Translations under genes and position numbers: made by a program
From: an uncultured Cellvibrionales bacterium
GTDB lineage: Bacteria; Pseudomonadota; Gammaproteobacteria; Pseudomonadales; Cellvibrionaceae
Reading direction: 5' to 3'
Assembly: GCA_913020115.1 (NCBI GenBank)
Contig: CAJWBQ010000020.1
Coordinates: forward strand, 1-64,000
DNA length: 64,000 bases
The notes under the pieces: model-generated
Database searches by the model: none
What the model saw: only the letters and a program-made list of their open reading frames with translations
What the model was told of the DNA's origin: nothing
Shown: in pieces, positions 35,877-45,493 of the stretch
Position numbering within the stretch: the first letter of the stretch is position 1
Layout: the number at the start of each line of letters is the position of its first letter

Positions 35877-38543
35877 ATGGCTGAAGTAACTGTAAGTGAG
35901 CTCGCCACATCGGTAGGTGCCTCGGTTGAGCGTCTATTGGCACAAATGAAAGATGCGGGTTTAACTCAATCGTCTGCCACCGATGCAGTGTCAGATGAAG
36001 AAAAGCAAACACTGTTGGGTTTTTTGAAAACCAGCCACGGTGAAAGCACTGAAGCGCCCAAGAAAATCACCCTTAAGCGGAAAACTATATCCACGCTGAA
36101 AACTGGCAGTGGCAGTGGTCGTAAAACTGTAAACGTTGAAGTGCGTAAAAAGCGCACTTATGTGAAGCGAGATCAGGAAAGCGAAGTTCAGGCTGAAACA
36201 AGTGATGTCGATCAAGAGGCTTTAGCCGCGCAAGCCGCTGCCGAAGCTGAGCGTGTGGCCGCAGAACAGGCTGCCGCACTGGCCGCCGCGGAAGAAGCAG
36301 AGCGCGCCCTTGCTGAATCAGCCGCTGCCGCGCCAGAACCAGCGGCCACACGAGCTTCTCGGGTGGATGACGTTGAATTGATTCGCCAAGCCGCTTCAGG
36401 TCGCCGCAAGGCAGAAGAGGAAGAGCTTAAGCGTAAGAAAGCAGGCGATGCTGAAGCGAAGAAAGAGCAGCAGAAAGCTGAAGCAGATAAAATTGCCGCT
36501 CAGAAAGCAGCCGACGCAGAGTTGCTGGCTAAGAAAGCGGAAGAAGAAAAAGGTAAGCACGGTAAGAAGCCTCATAAAGCGGCGGTTGTGGATGACGAAG
36601 ACGCGCCACATAAAAAACCAGCTGCTAAAGTTGCTAAGAAAGGTGCTGGGCCGAAGAAGGGCTCTAAAGCCGCTTTGTTGGCCTTGTCAGACGATGGCAT
36701 GGACGATGATCGTTCATCTCGCAAGCGCAAAAAAATGCGCCCAGCGATTAAACTCACCAACAATCATGGCTTTAAAAAGCCCGCAGGCAAAGTTGTGCAC
36801 GAAGTAGAGTTGTCTGAAGAAATTGTGGTGTCTGAGCTTGCTCAAAGAATGAATGTAAAAGCGGGTGAACTGATTAAGCGTCTCATGAAAATGGGCGAAA
36901 TGGTTTCCATTAATCAGGCCATTGATCTCGACACAGCGCAAATGCTGGTTGAGGAGATGGGCCACACTGTGAGGTTGGTAAGTGAGAACGCAGTAGAAGA
37001 AGCGTTTGAAGAGTCTCTACAAGTTGATGGTAACCTGGCAACTCGCGCCCCTGTTGTGACGGTAATGGGTCACGTTGACCACGGTAAAACTTCTCTGCTC
37101 GATTACATTCGTAAAGCGAAAGTAGCGGCGGGTGAGGCGGGTGGTATTACCCAGCACATTGGCGCATACAGAGTACAAACGGAGCAGGGCGAAATTGCCT
37201 TCCTCGATACACCAGGTCACGCAGCGTTTACCGCGATGCGGGCGCGTGGTGCTCAATGTACAGACGTAGTTATTCTAGTAGTGGCAGCCGATGACGGCGT
37301 AATGCCGCAAACCGAAGAAGCTATCTTGCATTCACATGCCGCAGGTGTGCCGATTGTTGTCGCCATTAACAAGTGTGACAAAGAGAGTGCCGACCCAGAT
37401 CGCGTGAAAAATGAATTGTCTGCTAAAGGCGTAATTCCCGAAGATTGGGGCGGCGATACTCAGTTTATTGAAGTGTCTGCTCATACCGGTGACGGAGTTG
37501 ACCGCTTGCTTGAGGCTATTTCTCTACAAGCTGAATTGCTTGAGCTTCAAGCGGCCTCAGACATTCCCGCCAAAGGTGTGATTGTAGAGTCACGTATGGA
37601 CAAAGGCCGAGGTGTAGTGGCAACTATACTGGTTCAGGACGGCACCCTACGTCGTGGTGACATGTTGTTGGCCGGCCAAAGTATTGGTCGTGTTCGCGCC
37701 ATGGTGAATGAATTTGGCAAGACCGTTACCGAAGCAGGCCCGTCTACACCAGTAGAGGTTCTGGGCTTAGATTCTCCGCCCGATGCCGGCGACGAAATGG
37801 TTGTGGTGAGCGACGAGCGTAAAGCGAAAGGCATTGCTGAAATGCGTGTTGAGCGCGAGCGCTCCGATCGCATGAAGCGTCAGCAAGCCGCCAAGCTTGA
37901 AAACATGTTTGCCGGTATGGAAGGCGGGCAGAAGAAAATTCTATCGGTTGTGGTTAAAGCTGATGTGCGCGGTTCTTTGGAAGCCTTGTTGAGTTCACTG
38001 GCCGAGATTGGCAACGACGAAGTTCAAGTGAATGTTATCTCCTCAGGTGTTGGTGGTATCACTGAAAATGATGTGAACCTAGCCATTACCTCTGGCGCTA
38101 TCGTCCTAGGCTTTAATGTTCGTGCCGCCGCGTCAACGCGCCGGAACGCCGAGCAAGAAGGTGTTGAGATTCGTTACTACAGCATCATCTACCAACTGTT
38201 AGATGAAGTGAAAGCCGCTCTGTCTGGTATGTTGGATCCAGAGCGCATTGAAGAGATTGTTGGTATCGCCGACGTTCGCGAAGTGTTCCGCTCGCCGAAG
38301 TTTGGTCAAGTGGCTGGTTGTATGGTGGTAGAAGGTACCGTATATCGCAGCAAGCCCATTCGCGTATTGCGTGACAATATTGTGATCTATGAAGGCGAGT
38401 TAGAGTCTCTTCGTCGCTTTAAAGATGACGTTGAAAACGTTCGCAACGGTGTTGAGTGTGGTATCGGCGTGAAGAACTACGACGTTAAAGTTGGCGATCA
38501 AATTGAAGTATTCGATGTGAAGGAAGTGGCGCGCGAACTTTAA
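35877..38543 (+). CDS. infB: Translation initiation factor IF-2
   Basis: The GTPase that places initiator tRNA on the 30S subunit. 888 residues: an N-terminal IF2 helical domain (1-50), a long charged Ala/Glu/Lys-rich linker (about 90-270), a second IF2_N domain, the G domain ('GHVDHGKT' at about 397-404, 'DTPGHAAF', 'NKCD'), then domains II, III and IV. A substrate of this factor, initiator tRNA, is encoded about 7 kb upstream. Follows nusA by 17 bp. Confidence 0.98.
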   Translation: MAEVTVSELATSVGASVERLLAQMKDAGLTQSSATDAVSDEEKQTLLGFLKTSHGESTEAPKKITLKRKTISTLKTGSGSGRKTVNVEVRKKRTYVKRDQESEVQAETSDVDQEALAAQAAAEAERVAAEQAAALAAAEEAERALAESAAAAPEPAATRASRVDDVELIRQAASGRRKAEEEELKRKKAGDAEAKKEQQKAEADKIAAQKAADAELLAKKAEEEKGKHGKKPHKAAVVDDEDAPHKKPAAKVAKKGAGPKKGSKAALLALSDDGMDDDRSSRKRKKMRPAIKLTNNHGFKKPAGKVVHEVELSEEIVVSELAQRMNVKAGELIKRLMKMGEMVSINQAIDLDTAQMLVEEMGHTVRLVSENAVEEAFEESLQVDGNLATRAPVVTVMGHVDHGKTSLLDYIRKAKVAAGEAGGITQHIGAYRVQTEQGEIAFLDTPGHAAFTAMRARGAQCTDVVILVVAADDGVMPQTEEAILHSHAAGVPIVVAINKCDKESADPDRVKNELSAKGVIPEDWGGDTQFIEVSAHTGDGVDRLLEAISLQAELLELQAASDIPAKGVIVESRMDKGRGVVATILVQDGTLRRGDMLLAGQSIGRVRAMVNEFGKTVTEAGPSTPVEVLGLDSPPDAGDEMVVVSDERKAKGIAEMRVERERSDRMKRQQAAKLENMFAGMEGGQKKILSVVVKADVRGSLEALLSSLAEIGNDEVQVNVISSGVGGITENDVNLAITSGAIVLGFNVRAAASTRRNAEQEGVEIRYYSIIYQLLDEVKAALSGMLDPERIEEIVGIADVREVFRSPKFGQVAGCMVVEGTVYRSKPIRVLRDNIVIYEGELESLRRFKDDVENVRNGVECGIGVKNYDVKVGDQIEVFDVKEVAREL

Positions 38544-38600
38544 GCGCCGTTCTTTCATTTCGTAATAGAAACATATTGAGTAGTACAGAGGTATTGAGCA

Positions 38601-39011
38601 ATGGCTCGGGAATTTAAGCGCGCGGATCGTGTGGCAGACGCGATTCAGCGCAACTTGGCGCAACTGATACAATTTGAAATTCGCGACCCACGCGTGGGTA
38701 TGGTGAATATCAATGACGTTACCGTTACCCGGGACATGGCTTACGCGAAGGTGTTTATTACTTTTGTTGACCTTGAAAATGATGAGGAGGCCGAAGAATC
38801 AGCAAAAGCATTGAATAATGCGGCTGGTTTCTTGCGTTCTCAGTTAGCGAAATTGTTAGACATGCGGACAACGCCACGGCTTCAGTTTCTCTACGACAAA
38901 ACCTCAGTAAAAGGTCAGCAGCTGTCGAATTTGATCGACAAAGCGATGGAAGCCGATCGTAAAAACCTGCCTGAAGGTTCAGAGTCTAACGACGAGTCGG
39001 GTTCTAACTAA
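38601..39011 (+). CDS. rbfA: Ribosome-binding factor A
   Basis: A KH-fold protein needed for late 30S assembly and 16S rRNA 5'-end processing. The 136-residue product has 'REFKRADRVADAIQRNLAQLIQFEIRDPRVG', 'VTVTRDMAYAKVFITF' and 'LRSQLAKLLDMRTTPRLQFLYD'. The C-terminus is an acidic Ser/Glu-rich tail. The stop codon directly abuts the truB start. Confidence 0.97.
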   Translation: MAREFKRADRVADAIQRNLAQLIQFEIRDPRVGMVNINDVTVTRDMAYAKVFITFVDLENDEEAEESAKALNNAAGFLRSQLAKLLDMRTTPRLQFLYDKTSVKGQQLSNLIDKAMEADRKNLPEGSESNDESGSN

Positions 39012-39953
39012 GTGGGTCGTACTCGCAAAGGTCGGCCGGTTAACGGTGTGCTCATTCTGGACAAGCCTACGGGCATGAGCTCGAACCGAGCTCTGCAGAT
39101 TGCCAAGCGCCTCTTTTTTGTGGCCAAAGCAGGCCACACCGGTAGCCTAGACCCATTAGCTACCGGTGTGTTACCTCTGTGTTTTGGTGAAGCTACTAAA
39201 TTTTCACAGTTTTTGCTCGACGCTGACAAGCGTTATCGCAGCACTTTCCGTTTTGGTGTTATTACCAATACGGGTGATGCCGATGGCGAAGTCGTTCAAG
39301 AGCAGCCGACTGACAGCCTCACTCACGAGCAGGTAGAAAAGTCACTGCAGTTGTTTGCAGGTGAAATCGAACAAGTGCCCTCCATGTTCTCGGCCTTAAA
39401 GCACAATGGTCAGCCCCTATATAAGCTGGCGCGAGAAGGTATTGAGGTGGAGCGCAAAGCTCGCAAGATAACGGTATTTGAGATCAAGTTACTGGCCTTT
39501 AGGCCCGGTGCAGCCGCTGAAGCGGACGTTGAGATACATTGCAGTAAAGGCACTTACGTGCGCTCTATTGCCGAAGATTTGGGGCTAGAGCTGGGCTGTG
39601 GAGCACATGTGCAAACCCTGCACCGCAGTGCCGCTGGGGCCTTTCACGAGGGGCAATCGGTAAGTCTAGAGACTCTAGAAGCTGAGCTGGGTGAGAGTGA
39701 CCCTTCGGTGCTAGATCACTACTTATTGCCGATGGACGCGCCAGTTGAAGACCTTGTCGCACTGACCTTACCTGAATCTACGGCTTATTATTTCAGTTTA
39801 GGTAACCCCGTGATGGACTCACAGGTCTTTCAGGTGGGTGAAGAAGGTGATATGGTGCGCGTCTTCCTCGAAAATGGCGATTTTTTAGGCATTGGAGAGC
39901 TGACTGACGACGGCCGAGTGGCGCCCAAGCGTTTAGTCGCTAAACTAACTTAG
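39012..39953 (+). CDS. truB: tRNA pseudouridine(55) synthase TruB
   Basis: Forms pseudouridine 55 in the T loop of tRNAs. GTG at 39012 follows the rbfA stop with no gap and gives 'GRPVNGVLILDKPTGMSSNRALQ', the family start. The catalytic Asp lies in 'GHTGSLDPLATGVLPLC' (about residues 43-59). 'YVRSIAEDLG' and a C-terminal PUA-like extension follow. 313 residues. Confidence 0.97.
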   Translation: MGRTRKGRPVNGVLILDKPTGMSSNRALQIAKRLFFVAKAGHTGSLDPLATGVLPLCFGEATKFSQFLLDADKRYRSTFRFGVITNTGDADGEVVQEQPTDSLTHEQVEKSLQLFAGEIEQVPSMFSALKHNGQPLYKLAREGIEVERKARKITVFEIKLLAFRPGAAAEADVEIHCSKGTYVRSIAEDLGLELGCGAHVQTLHRSAAGAFHEGQSVSLETLEAELGESDPSVLDHYLLPMDAPVEDLVALTLPESTAYYFSLGNPVMDSQVFQVGEEGDMVRVFLENGDFLGIGELTDDGRVAPKRLVAKLT

Positions 39954-40059
39954 GGGCGGGCAACTGCCCCTGGACAGGACCTATCTGTAAATATGCACGG
40001 GTAGGCCTTTTATTAACGCCGCGTAAGCGGTTGGCATATTTAACAAAGAGGTATTTGTT

Positions 40060-40329
40060 ATGGCACTAAGTGCAATTGAAAAAGATGCAATCGTTAAAGA
40101 GCATCAGCAGTCTGAAGGTGATACCGGTTCTCCGGAAGTGCAGGTAGCCCTGTTGACCGTCAACATTAATAAGTTGCAAGGTCACTTTGCCGATCACAAG
40201 CACGATCACCACTCACGCCGCGGATTAATCCGTATGGTAAACCAGCGTCGCAAGTTGCTGGATTACTTGAAAGGCAAGGACCTGGGACGTTATCAGTCTC
40301 TGATCCAGAAGCTTGGCCTACGTCGCTAA
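40060..40329 (+). CDS. rpsO: 30S ribosomal protein S15
   Basis: A 16S-rRNA-binding small subunit protein of 89 residues with the expected '[22 protein letters not shown]' and '[20 protein letters not shown]' segments. It has a clear ribosome-binding site (AGAGG) before ATG 40060. It is followed by a terminator and pnp, the usual order. Confidence 0.98.
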   Translation: MALSAIEKDAIVKEHQQSEGDTGSPEVQVALLTVNINKLQGHFADHKHDHHSRRGLIRMVNQRRKLLDYLKGKDLGRYQSLIQKLGLRR

Positions 40330-40340
40330 GATTCGAAACG

Positions 40341-40366
40341 GTGCCCGCTTGCGGGCACTTTTTTTT
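40341..40366 (+). terminator. Rho-independent terminator after rpsO
   Basis: GTGCCCGC, loop TT, GCGGGCAC, then eight T. Confidence 0.92.
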
Positions 40367-40397
40367 CTACCATCCATCAATAAGGGTGTTTGGTGGC

Positions 40398-40415
40398 GTT
40401 ACTCTAGTGAGTAAC
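40398..40415 (+). other. Hairpin in the pnp leader region
   Basis: GTTACTC/GAGTAAC with loop TAGT, in the 218-bp gap between the rpsO terminator and pnp. In enterobacteria the pnp leader is cut by RNase III and autoregulated. A similar role is possible but the 7-bp stem is short. Near-repeats TGGCTTTTGGAAAG and TGGCTTCTGGAAAA (about 40472-40500) and CTGAAAAAA words lie further on. Confidence 0.35.
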
Positions 40416-40584
40416 ATTATTGGTTTTTCAATTGTTAATTGTTTTTGATGTTTGTTGGTTATGTAATATCTGGCTTTTGGAAAGTTTGGCTTCTGGAAAA
40501 ACACGAGTCGAATAGCCAGGTTAACAAACGTAAGAAAGCCTAAAAAACTCTGAAAAAATTCTGAAAAAAGAAAAGGATATAATC

Positions 40585-42702
40585 GTGAATCCTGTAATTA
40601 AATCATTTCAATTCGGTGATCAAACGGTCACTTTGGAAACTGGCCGCGTTGCGCGTCAGGCCACTGGTTCGGTATTAGTGTCTGTAGGAAAAACCTCAGT
40701 ACTGGTAACGGTAGTTGGCGCGAAAAAAGCTAAACCTGATCAACCCTTTTTCCCTTTGTCAGTACACTACATTGAAAAAGCCTATGCGGCCGGCAAGATT
40801 CCCGGTGGTTTTTTCAAGCGTGAAGGTCGTCCAAATGAAAAAGAGACCCTCACATCTCGTCTGATTGACCGTCCTATTCGCCCACTGTTCCCTAATGGCT
40901 TCATGAATGAAGTTCAGGTGGTGTGTACTGTAATGTCTACCGACAAAGCTAACGATCCTGATATCGCCGCTTTGATTGGTACTTCAGCTGCTTTGTCTAT
41001 TTCGGGCATTCCTTTTGCGGGCCCCATTGGCGGTTGTCGCGTAGGTTACACTGAAACTGACGGCTACATTTTAAACCCAAGCTTCGAAGCCACTGCCGCT
41101 TCAGAACTCGACATGATTGTTGCCGGTACTAAAGACGCGGTATTAATGGTTGAGTCTGAAGCCAATGAATTGCCAGAAGACATCATGTTGGGCGCGGTAC
41201 TTTACGCTCACCAAGAGATGCAAGTGGTTGTTCAGGCTTGTGAAGAATTGGCACGTGACGCCGGCAAGCCCGTTTGGGATTGGCAGCCAGAGCCAGAAAA
41301 AGAAGGCTTAACAGCAGCACTTGTGGCAGCTTCTGGTGAAGGTGTAGCGGAAGCTTACCGTATCACAGACAAGCAAAAGCGCTATGAGCGTCTCGGTGAG
41401 CTACGCACTGCAGCCGTTGAAGCGCTGAGCAACGAAGAAGCCGGTATTGACGGCGACGACGTTAAGAAAGCCTTTGCTAAGTTAGAAAAGAAAACCGTTC
41501 GTCGCGCAGTTGTAGCCGGCGAGCCACGCATTGATGGTCGTGACACCACTACCGTTCGCGGCATTGACGTTGAAGTTGGCGTGTTGGCAAAAGCCCACGG
41601 TTCGGCTCTGTTCACTCGCGGTGAAACTCAGGCCATCGTTGTGACTACTCTGGGCAACGCTCGCGATGCACAGATGATTGACGCACTGGAAGGCGAGCGT
41701 CGCGACCCTTTCATGCTGCATTACAACTTCCCTCCCTACTCAGTAGGTGAAGCGGGTCGTATGGGCGGCACTAACCGTCGCGAAATTGGCCACGGCCGTT
41801 TGGCGCGTCGCGGTGTTGCCGCTGTGCTGCCAAGTCAGGAAGAGTTCCCTTACACCATTCGTGTGGTAAGTGAAATTACTGAATCTAACGGTTCAAGCTC
41901 TATGGCTTCTGTCTGTGGTGCAAGTTTGGCCATGATGGATGCCGGTGTTCCTTTGAAGGCGCCTGTTGCAGGTATCGCCATGGGTCTGGTTAAAGAAGAT
42001 GACGGTTTTGCTGTATTGACCGACATTCTCGGCGACGAAGATCACTTAGGTGACATGGACTTTAAAGTTGCCGGTACAGCTCGCGGTATTAATGCCCTAC
42101 AAATGGACATTAAAATCGAAGGCATCACTGAAGAAATTATGCAAATTGCACTAGAGCAGGCACTGGCCGCTCGTTTGCACATTCTTGCAGAAATGAACAA
42201 GGTGATTGAAGCAGGCCGTGCAGAAGTGAGTGACAACGCACCGCGTTTCCACACTTTGAAAGTGCACACCGACAAGATCCGCGACATCATCGGTAAAGGC
42301 GGCGCAACTATTCGCTCTATTACTGAGCAAACGGGTGCCTCTGTAGATATCGATGACGACGGTACTGTTAAGATCTACAGTGATGACGCCGTAGCGCTTC
42401 AGGCTGCTGTTGATATGATTGCGGGCATTACTGCTGAAGCTGAAGTGGGCGAAACTTACGAAGGTAAGGTTGTGCGTATTGTAGACTTCGGCGCCTTTGT
42501 TAACTTCTTGCCAGGTAAAGACGGTTTGGTTCACATCTCTCAAATTGCCGAAGAGCGTGTTAACGCTGTAAGCGATTACTTGAAAGAAGGCCAAATGGTT
42601 AAGGTTAAGTGTTTGGACGTTGATCAGCGTGGACGCATTAAGCTTTCTATTAAAGAAGCTTTGGCTGAAGCCGCAGCAGCTGGAGATGCGCCAGAAGCTT
42701 AG
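40585..42702 (+). CDS. pnp: Polyribonucleotide nucleotidyltransferase (PNPase)
   Basis: A 3'-to-5' phosphorolytic exoribonuclease and degradosome partner. 705 residues: two RNase PH domains separated by a helical linker, KH ('[30 protein letters not shown]', about 560-590) and S1 ('[28 protein letters not shown]') domains. The GTG start at 40585 has AAAAGGAT upstream. The active-site half contains '[26 protein letters not shown]' and '[19 protein letters not shown]'. Confidence 0.98.
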   Translation: MNPVIKSFQFGDQTVTLETGRVARQATGSVLVSVGKTSVLVTVVGAKKAKPDQPFFPLSVHYIEKAYAAGKIPGGFFKREGRPNEKETLTSRLIDRPIRPLFPNGFMNEVQVVCTVMSTDKANDPDIAALIGTSAALSISGIPFAGPIGGCRVGYTETDGYILNPSFEATAASELDMIVAGTKDAVLMVESEANELPEDIMLGAVLYAHQEMQVVVQACEELARDAGKPVWDWQPEPEKEGLTAALVAASGEGVAEAYRITDKQKRYERLGELRTAAVEALSNEEAGIDGDDVKKAFAKLEKKTVRRAVVAGEPRIDGRDTTTVRGIDVEVGVLAKAHGSALFTRGETQAIVVTTLGNARDAQMIDALEGERRDPFMLHYNFPPYSVGEAGRMGGTNRREIGHGRLARRGVAAVLPSQEEFPYTIRVVSEITESNGSSSMASVCGASLAMMDAGVPLKAPVAGIAMGLVKEDDGFAVLTDILGDEDHLGDMDFKVAGTARGINALQMDIKIEGITEEIMQIALEQALAARLHILAEMNKVIEAGRAEVSDNAPRFHTLKVHTDKIRDIIGKGGATIRSITEQTGASVDIDDDGTVKIYSDDAVALQAAVDMIAGITAEAEVGETYEGKVVRIVDFGAFVNFLPGKDGLVHISQIAEERVNAVSDYLKEGQMVKVKCLDVDQRGRIKLSIKEALAEAAAAGDAPEA

Positions 42703-42727
42703 TTGGCTTTGGTGTATTTAGAGTTGT

Positions 42728-42756
42728 AAAAAAACCCGCTTCGGCGGGTTTTTTTT
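42728..42756. terminator. Bidirectional terminator between pnp and the convergent unknown gene
   Basis: AAAAAAACCCGC, UUCG-type loop, GCGGGTTTTTTT. The A tract and T tract let it work for pnp and for the minus-strand gene that ends at 42784. Confidence 0.9.
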
Positions 42757-42783
42757 ATGGCTAAAGGTAAAAAGCGAGGCCGG

Positions 42784-43404
42784 CTATTTAACGGTCATCA
42801 TTAAAAAACCAGAAAAAGCGGCGTTGGATGGTGAAAGGTTTTTGTCTACCGTCTTTTTGGCATCATTAATAAGTGTTCTGTATTTTTTATAGAAATCCCA
42901 GGTGGGTGCGGGCTTATAAATAGGGTCTGCAATTTCAAAATGTTTCAGAATGTTTTTCGCCGTGGTGGGTTTCACAAAAACTTCTTTTGTTGGCTTGTAG
43001 TAGGCTGGGATGATGGTGATCAAACTCCATTTAGCCAGCTTCTGAGTTTTTAGGATGTCTACCATTGCCTCGAAGCCGAGTTGCTGTTTGCCGTGCAATA
43101 TCTGGCTGAGGGCTCCCACTAAAAAAGCTTTTTCATTTTCGTCCATGCCTCGCACAAAGTCTCTGAACTTAGGCTTCTCAAACATTGAAACCATAGACGA
43201 GCGGCTGACTACCTTGATCATGTTTTCAGCTGTGACATGAACATTGGAGCAGGCTTGTTTGGTGAAGCACTCTTTGGTCATGTCAGTCATCTTGACAACA
43301 TTGTGCTTTTTTCCAATCTTGAGCATTTCTGGGTCGGAAAAGCCCTTAGGGTACTGCATTAGAAAATCGCCTTCTAAGACCTTAAGTTTTTTTGCATCCA
43401 GCAT
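42784..43404 (-). CDS. Uncharacterised protein, 206 residues
   Basis: I do not recognise this protein. It is Lys-rich (particularly 'DAKKLKVLEGDF', 'DAKKTVDKNL'), has no signal peptide, and no membrane segment longer than a short hydrophobic stretch ('WSLITIIPAYY'). Two Cys sit close together in 'KECFTKQACSN' (about residues 45-55). Probably a cytoplasmic, mostly helical protein. It follows panB on the same strand after a 42-bp gap, with a good ATG, and is closed by the terminator at 42728-42756, so it may be the last gene of the pcnB-folK-dgk-panB group; no functional link is visible. Confidence 0.65.
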   Translation of the reverse strand: MLDAKKLKVLEGDFLMQYPKGFSDPEMLKIGKKHNVVKMTDMTKECFTKQACSNVHVTAENMIKVVSRSSMVSMFEKPKFRDFVRGMDENEKAFLVGALSQILHGKQQLGFEAMVDILKTQKLAKWSLITIIPAYYKPTKEVFVKPTTAKNILKHFEIADPIYKPAPTWDFYKKYRTLINDAKKTVDKNLSPSNAAFSGFLMMTVK

Positions 43405-43446
43405 TGTTATCTCGCGTTTTTTATAGGGCTAGTTTAGGGTCGGGAA

Positions 43447-44274
43447 TTAACCGAAAGTGTGTTCAGGTCCTGGGAATACACCGGTTCGAACATCCCCTAC
43501 AAACTTTTTCAGTGAGCCTGGTATATCTTCCGATTCTACTAAAAAGTTTTTAGAAAACTTTGGTGGCTGCTCGGTTAATCCGAGTATGTCATTGATGACC
43601 AATACTTGGGCGTCTGTTTCCGCGCCCGCACCGATGCCGATGGTGGGCATGGAAACTGCTGCGGTAATTTCCTGAGCTAAAGTGCTTGGCACGCACTCAA
43701 GCACCAGTAAATCGGCGCCAGCTTGGTCCAACAACTTCGCGTCTTTCAGCATGATACGTGCCTGCTCGTCACTGCGCCCCTGAACGCGATAGCCACCCAG
43801 CTTATTAACCGACTGAGGTGTAAGCCCCAGGTGCGCACAAACAGGTATGCCTCGGTCAGATAGCATTTTCACCGTCTCTGCCAGCCATTCACCGCCTTCC
43901 ATTTTTACCATGTGCGCGCCTGCCTGCATTATGCGAGTGGCATTTTTCATCGCGTCTTCTGGGGTGGCGTAAGACATGAATGGCATGTCGCCCATAATCA
44001 AGCTTTTGTTATTACCGCGCCTCACCGCTTCTACGTGATAGATCATTTGTTCCATGGTGACTGGAATAGTGCTGTCATAACCCAAGACGGTCATGCCGAG
44101 TGAATCGCCCACCAGCAGTACTTGTACACCGCTCTTTTTGGCCATGGCTGACATGGGTGCGTCGTAGAGAGCAACGGTCACAAATTTTTCTTTTTCTGCC
44201 TTCATTTTGTGCAAGGTGTGAATAGTGACTTCTTTATCCAGGGCAGAGTCTTGCGTAGGTTTTCCGTAGGGCAT
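43447..44274 (-). CDS. panB: 3-methyl-2-oxobutanoate hydroxymethyltransferase
   Basis: The first committed step of pantothenate synthesis, forming ketopantoate. Family motifs are 'VLLVGDSLGMTVLGYDSTIPVTMEQMIYH', 'GDMPFMSYATPEDAMKNA', 'MVKMEGGEW', 'PVCAHLGLTPQSVNKLGGYRVQGR', 'LECVPSTLAQEIT' and 'IGIGAGAETDAQ'. The frame opens at a TTG overlapping the upstream kinase gene, but ATG at 44274 (GACGAGA upstream) is preferred. No panC is seen beside it, unlike Pseudomonas; the unknown gene follows instead. Confidence 0.95.
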   Translation of the reverse strand: MPYGKPTQDSALDKEVTIHTLHKMKAEKEKFVTVALYDAPMSAMAKKSGVQVLLVGDSLGMTVLGYDSTIPVTMEQMIYHVEAVRRGNNKSLIMGDMPFMSYATPEDAMKNATRIMQAGAHMVKMEGGEWLAETVKMLSDRGIPVCAHLGLTPQSVNKLGGYRVQGRSDEQARIMLKDAKLLDQAGADLLVLECVPSTLAQEITAAVSMPTIGIGAGAETDAQVLVINDILGLTEQPPKFSKNFLVESEDIPGSLKKFVGDVRTGVFPGPEHTFG

Positions 44275-44291
44275 GGTATTTGTCTCGTCAA

Positions 44292-44972
44292 TCAAAGCGT
44301 GGGCGTCGGATTGTAGTAGTGGCGGCCACTGGTGGCGGTGAGCATATGCTCTACCAGCTTGCGATAATGCTCTTCATTATTGGCTAAATCCAGCTCTGCA
44401 GCGTTCACAATTAAAAGTGGCGACTGGTCATAGAAGTGAAAGAAGCGCATGTAAGCGTCGTTGAGCGTGTTTAGGTAGTCAATATTAATGTGTCTATCTA
44501 AAGTCTTTGCGCGCTGTTGTATGCGCTCGTGGAGTACTTTAACAGGGGCCTGAAGATAAACCACTAAGTCTGGGCCCGGTGCATCAAAGGTCATTTGCTC
44601 GTAAACCTGTTGATACAACTTCAGCTCTTCGTCGCCCAGTGTGGCTTCGGCAAAAACCTGATCTTTCTCCATGAGGAAGTCGGCGATATGCGTGGGTTCA
44701 AACATGTCACCTTGGCGCAGTTGTTGAATCAACTGAGAGCGATGAAACAGGAAAAACAGTTGTGCGGGGAGCGCGGCCGATTTGGGGTCAGTGTAAGCTG
44801 ACTCTAAAAACGGGTTGGCGCCAGTGTTTTCCAGTAGCGTATCGTAATTGAAGGTTTGTGCCAGGCGTTTGGCCAGAGTTGTTTTACCTACGCCTATTGG
44901 GCCCTCTATAGCTATGTAGCGCGGTAAGTCGCGGTCGCTTAGATCTAAGGGTTTCTCAAAAAGTGGTTCCAC
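44292..44972 (-). CDS. Deoxynucleoside kinase (dGK/dAK-like)
   Basis: A P-loop kinase of 226 residues that phosphorylates deoxynucleosides for salvage. 'YIAIEGPIGVGKTTLAKRLAQ' holds the Walker A loop (about residues 19-39). 'DFLMEKDQVFAEATL' and 'PDLVVYLQAPVKVLHERIQQRAKTLDRHIN' carry the LID-type arginines. Deoxyadenosine/deoxyguanosine preference is suggested by overall resemblance only. GTG start at 44972 with GGGGGA just upstream. It sits between folK and panB, an arrangement I recall from related gammaproteobacteria. Confidence 0.88.
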   Translation of the reverse strand: MEPLFEKPLDLSDRDLPRYIAIEGPIGVGKTTLAKRLAQTFNYDTLLENTGANPFLESAYTDPKSAALPAQLFFLFHRSQLIQQLRQGDMFEPTHIADFLMEKDQVFAEATLGDEELKLYQQVYEQMTFDAPGPDLVVYLQAPVKVLHERIQQRAKTLDRHINIDYLNTLNDAYMRFFHFYDQSPLLIVNAAELDLANNEEHYRKLVEHMLTATSGRHYYNPTPTL

Positions 44973-44998
44973 TCAATCCCCCGATGAATAGGTTTTAA

Positions 44999-45487
44999 TT
45001 ATTGGTTGGTGGGCAGGCGGTCTAAGCCTGCTGCATCGCAGAGCGTCAATAATGACGTAAGTGCCTGGCCGGAGGGAAGCACTAAATTGGGTGCGATCTC
45101 AGCAAGTGGATACAGTACAAAGCTGCGCTGGGCCAGCCACGGGTGCGGTACTTGGAGTCGCTCAGTATCAATGATGTGGTCACCGTAAAGCAGCAGGTCT
45201 AAATCCAGTGTGCGGGGCCCCCAGTGTTCAATACGTACTCGCTGGTGTTGCTGCTCCAAGGATTGCAGGGCGTCTAGTAAGTCATGAGCTGGCAATTCGG
45301 TTTGCAGGCAGGCAACCGCGTTGATGTAGTCTGGCTGGCCGGGCGGACCCTGTGGGTCGCTGCGGTAGCAACTAGACTGCCCAATTTTATGACTTAGGGG
45401 CAGCTCACCGAGTTCATCGAGAGCTGTCTTCACTTGTGCCAGGGGCTCGTCTAAATTGCTCCCAAGACCAATATAGGCGGTGATCAT
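44999..45487 (-). CDS. folK: 2-amino-4-hydroxy-6-hydroxymethyldihydropteridine diphosphokinase (HPPK)
   Basis: Transfers pyrophosphate from ATP to hydroxymethyl-dihydropterin, the step before FolP, which is encoded at 24742. 'AYIGLGSNL' at the N-terminus, 'YINAVACLQTELPAHDLLDALQSLEQQHQRVR', the metal-binding 'WGPRTLDLDLLLYG' and 'VPHPWLAQRSFVLYPLAEI' are all present. ATG at 45487 is chosen (a TTG two codons upstream is in frame), 7 bp after the pcnB stop. Confidence 0.96.
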   Translation of the reverse strand: MITAYIGLGSNLDEPLAQVKTALDELGELPLSHKIGQSSCYRSDPQGPPGQPDYINAVACLQTELPAHDLLDALQSLEQQHQRVRIEHWGPRTLDLDLLLYGDHIIDTERLQVPHPWLAQRSFVLYPLAEIAPNLVLPSGQALTSLLTLCDAAGLDRLPTNQ

Positions 45488-45493
45488 TGCCAA

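Noticed and set aside
40472-40500. Direct repeats TGGCTTTTGGAAAG/TGGCTTCTGGAAAA as a regulator-binding site
   Set aside because: Only two imperfect copies in an AT-rich leader; no known regulator fits.
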